7,805 nucleotides of DNA from Magnetovibrio sp. (GTDB taxonomy: Bacteria > Pseudomonadota > Alphaproteobacteria > Rhodospirillales > Magnetovibrionaceae), in assembly GCA_016763895.1 (NCBI GenBank), contig JAESSV010000275.1:1-7805 (forward strand), in the 5' to 3' direction. Shown here one piece after another: positions 6,801 to 7,805 of the stretch. The stretch's first letter is position 1; every line of letters starts with the position of its first letter. Both the position numbers and the translations under genes were made by a program. A model generated the notes under the pieces. The model was not told the origin of the DNA. It saw only the letters and a program-made list of their open reading frames with translations, and made no database searches.

Positions 6801-7252
6801 GCCCCAACGTCATGATGGGGTATTATTTGGCCGACCATCCCGGCGTGTTGGTGCCGCCGCAGGACGGTTGGTACGACACGGGCGATATCGTTTCAATAGA
6901 CGAACGTGGCTTCATCACCATCAAGGGCCGCGCCAAACGTTTTGCAAAAATTGCCGGCGAAATGGTCTCGCTGGGTCAAGTGGAAAACCTTGCCGATACG
7001 GCCTGGCCCAACGCACGACACGCCGCGATCATTGTTCCCGATCCCAAAAAAGGCGAACAGGTGATTTTGGTCAGCGAGGCCCAAAATGCCACCCGAGAAG
7101 CCTTGTCAAAAGCCGCCAAAGAAAAAGGCATCGCCACGATCATGGTCCCCAAAACCGTCCTGACCGTTGCCGAAATACCCTTGTTGGGGTCTGGAAAAAT
7201 CAACTACCCAGCCGTCGAAGCCCTTGTGAAGGCTGAAATTGAACGTGTATAA
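3836..7252 (+). CDS. aas: LplT-PlsC-acyl-ACP synthetase fusion (acyl-[ACP]--phospholipid O-acyltransferase)
   Basis: This 1138-residue inner-membrane protein combines what E. coli encodes as LplT (397 aa) and Aas (719 aa). Residues 1 to about 420 are a major-facilitator domain with many hydrophobic helices and the early motif AANDNLFKSA, matching the lysophospholipid flippase LplT. Residues about 430-630 are a PlsC acyltransferase with NHVSFLD (catalytic H460, D465) and FPEGR (527-531). Residues about 650-1138 are an AMP-forming acyl-ACP synthetase. Its motifs are the ATP loop TSGSEGTPKG (802-811), EGYGATET (938-945), WYDTGD (1012-1017), an Aas-like KRFAKIAGEMVSL and a C-terminal lysine K1121 in GSGK. 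Known Aas activates a fatty acid on ACP and transfers it to 2-acyl-lysophosphatidylethanolamine imported by LplT. All three active sites look intact. AGGGA (3821-3825) lies 10 bases before the ATG. The hydrolase gene ends 2 bases upstream; a hairpin overlaps the stop codon. Confidence 0.94.
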   Translation: MKTLRLLKSRQFLPLFLTQFLGAANDNLFKSALVMLITFDLADKAGLDGPLMVTAAAGIFIAPFFLFSATAGQLADRFDKAVLARITKACEVFIMLGAAFAFAQSNPFVLMSVLFLMGTQSALFGPIKYSILPQHLKKEDLISANALIESGTFLAILVGTIAGGLLILQDGGLALVSSLVIGLAVIGLGASLFIPPAKALSDQVRINPNIAAATWHMLRHATKRRDVFLSILGISWFWLVGATFLSQFPAFAKTVLGGDENIVTLFLVTFSMGIGVGSMLCSKLLKGEVSAKYVPFAALLMTLFMVDLYLVSSQMTVVQDLTLGLFLSNPLALRILFDLLMVAISGGLFIVPLYAILQSRGDEAHRARDIAANNIFNALFMVASAIAIAALLFGGMTIPGVFLTVAIANAGVALYICKLLPDELVKALLRWTFKTLFRAEIKGLEHWEKVGNKAVIVVNHVSFLDPALLAAFLPEKTMFAVNSHVATKWWAKPFLSLVDAFPMDPTKPLSTKALIKDVDAGRKRVIFPEGRITVTGGLMKVYEGPAMIADKADADILPIRIDGAQFTYFSRLKGTARQRWFPKITLTILPPRRLTVNEDFKGSRRRAQAGLELYDIMSDLIFESRRQRQTLFEALLDAKDIYGANTPVLEDIKRSPLSYAQTITAAVALGRSLVPFCEKAESVAVLLPNCVAGAVTFFALQATGRVPAMLNFSAGTGNMISALETCQAKVVLTSRSFVQAGELQDTIEALSDHAKIIWLEDVKAGMSLFGKIGSAVIAKFFAQSWHQGFVHDPDTAAAVLFTSGSEGTPKGVVLSHNNLLSNQYQLTARIDFNPSDTVFNALPIFHSYGLTSGMLLPTLAGVRTFLYPSPLHYRIVPELVYDTNATVMFGTDTFLAGYARAAHAYDFFKVRYVCAGAEKVRPETRQAFADKFGLRILEGYGATETAPVLSFNTPMHFKIGTVGRLLPGIRHKLKPVEGIEDAGRLVVKGPNVMMGYYLADHPGVLVPPQDGWYDTGDIVSIDERGFITIKGRAKRFAKIAGEMVSLGQVENLADTAWPNARHAAIIVPDPKKGEQVILVSEAQNATREALSKAAKEKGIATIMVPKTVLTVAEIPLLGSGKINYPAVEALVKAEIERV

Positions 7253-7277
7253 GTTTCAATATATACACTTTTAATTT
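7245..7277 (+). terminator. Hairpin plus T-run at the aas stop codon
   Basis: GTGTATA (7245-7251) is an exact inverted match to TATACAC (7262-7268), with a 10-base loop, followed at once by TTTTAATTT (7269-7277). The layout is that of an intrinsic terminator, but the 7-pair stem is AT-rich and so weak. The left arm contains part of the stop codon. A competing pairing, GAACGTG (7241-7247) with CACGTTC (7299-7305), is also possible. Confidence 0.4.
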
Positions 7278-7314
7278 CGGACATATACCCGTACACTGCA
7301 CGTTCAGGTGGTTT

Positions 7315-7319
7315 AAAGG
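7315..7319 (+). promoter_or_regulatory. Ribosome binding site of the last gene
   Basis: AAAGG at 7315-7319 lies 9 bases before the ATG at 7329 and supports that start, which matters because the gene has no stop codon in the window. Confidence 0.6.
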
Positions 7320-7328
7320 TAAAAACGG

Positions 7329-7805
7329 ATGAAAACGTGTTTGAAATCTGGGTGCGACATTGATGTCGAGTTGACGGAACGTCGATGCCCGGCATGTGAT
7401 ACGGATCAAGGTTACCAGAACGTTCGCCGTGCTAGATCTGAGCACTCACATTTGCAAGACTTTTACGATGATGCGGTAAAGCAAACACAAGGCGTTGAAG
7501 TCCAGGTTCAAAAATTTGAACACGACCTAAAAGCCAGCCATGTGGTCGTGAATATGGATGCGCGATTGTTGGAAAGTATGCTTCAAGATAAAAATGTTAT
7601 GTACATGACTTATTATGACCGACCCTTTGACACCGATCATGGTCCAGATAATGATATTGACGAATGCGAACGGGTTTATATTGACAAGCTGGTGTTTGGT
7701 TTAGATGGCCGAAATATTCGATTTGGAGCCCTTTCTTTAGACGGACGTGGATTGACGTCGTATGGCGCATTTTCTGTGACTTTAAACGAAAATATGATTG
7801 AAGAA
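7329..7805 (+). CDS. Unrecognised protein with N-terminal four-cysteine motif, 3' end outside window
   Basis: The frame is open for 159 codons from ATG 7329 to the last base, without a stop. The ribosome binding site AAAGG and continuous protein-like sequence support a real gene. The N-terminus has C4-x4-C9 and, ten residues later, C20-P-A-C23, an arrangement like a small zinc ribbon; metal binding is inferred. A charged, probably helical stretch follows (about 33-65), then a mixed alpha/beta-looking region (about 69-159) with aromatic and acidic patches such as MYMTYYD and the stretch FGALSLDGRGL. No signal peptide or membrane helix is seen. The family was not recognised, and no function is proposed. 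The hairpin after aas suggests a separate transcription unit from the lipid genes. The codons look somewhat more AT-rich than those of aas, which could hint at a different origin, but this was judged by eye. Confidence 0.75.
   Translation, partial: MKTCLKSGCDIDVELTERRCPACDTDQGYQNVRRARSEHSHLQDFYDDAVKQTQGVEVQVQKFEHDLKASHVVVNMDARLLESMLQDKNVMYMTYYDRPFDTDHGPDNDIDECERVYIDKLVFGLDGRNIRFGALSLDGRGLTSYGAFSVTLNENMIEE

Overview
The window reads as a piece of an alphaproteobacterial chromosome, mixed GC near 50 percent, with all recognisable genes on the + strand. The lineage is inferred from the gene order pstA-pstB-phoU-phoB and from protein wording typical of that class; no rRNA or other marker is present, so it is a moderate-confidence inference.

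Region 1 (2-2454) is the 3' part of a phosphate uptake and signalling operon. It holds the end of the permease gene pstA, the ATPase gene pstB, the regulator gene phoU and the response regulator gene phoB. Gaps are 12 to 16 bases. The first three genes form or control the high-affinity phosphate transporter. PhoU passes transporter state to the histidine kinase PhoR (not in the window, probably upstream), and PhoB is the DNA-binding output. The pstB start is better placed at the GTG at 260 than at the ATG at 251, because the only Shine-Dalgarno sequence touches that ATG.

Region 2 (2455-3050) is a gap of about 600 bases without a recognisable gene. It holds a weak hairpin after phoB, a weak promoter candidate, a perfect 6-1-6 palindrome that could be an operator, a NotI-type site followed by T6C10, a possible 78-codon basic ORF with a good ribosome binding site, and a G9 run just before the next gene. 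C10 and G9 runs so close together are unusual and suggest either slippage-prone tracts or assembly errors. The G9 run bears directly on where the next gene starts.

Region 3 (3051-7252) is a two-gene unit: an alpha/beta serine hydrolase with a visible Ser-His-Asp triad, then, 2 bases later, a 1138-residue protein that fuses an LplT-like lysophospholipid transporter, a PlsC-type acyltransferase and an acyl-ACP synthetase (LplT plus both halves of Aas). Together they suggest membrane phospholipid turnover: deacylation or ester hydrolysis, lysophospholipid import across the inner membrane, and reacylation. The link to the hydrolase is inferred from proximity only.

Region 4 (7253-7805) starts with an AT-rich hairpin and T-run at the aas stop codon, then a gene that runs off the window end. 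It has four cysteines in a zinc-ribbon-like arrangement at its N-terminus and is otherwise unrecognised. No tRNA, rRNA, CRISPR array or insertion sequence was seen.
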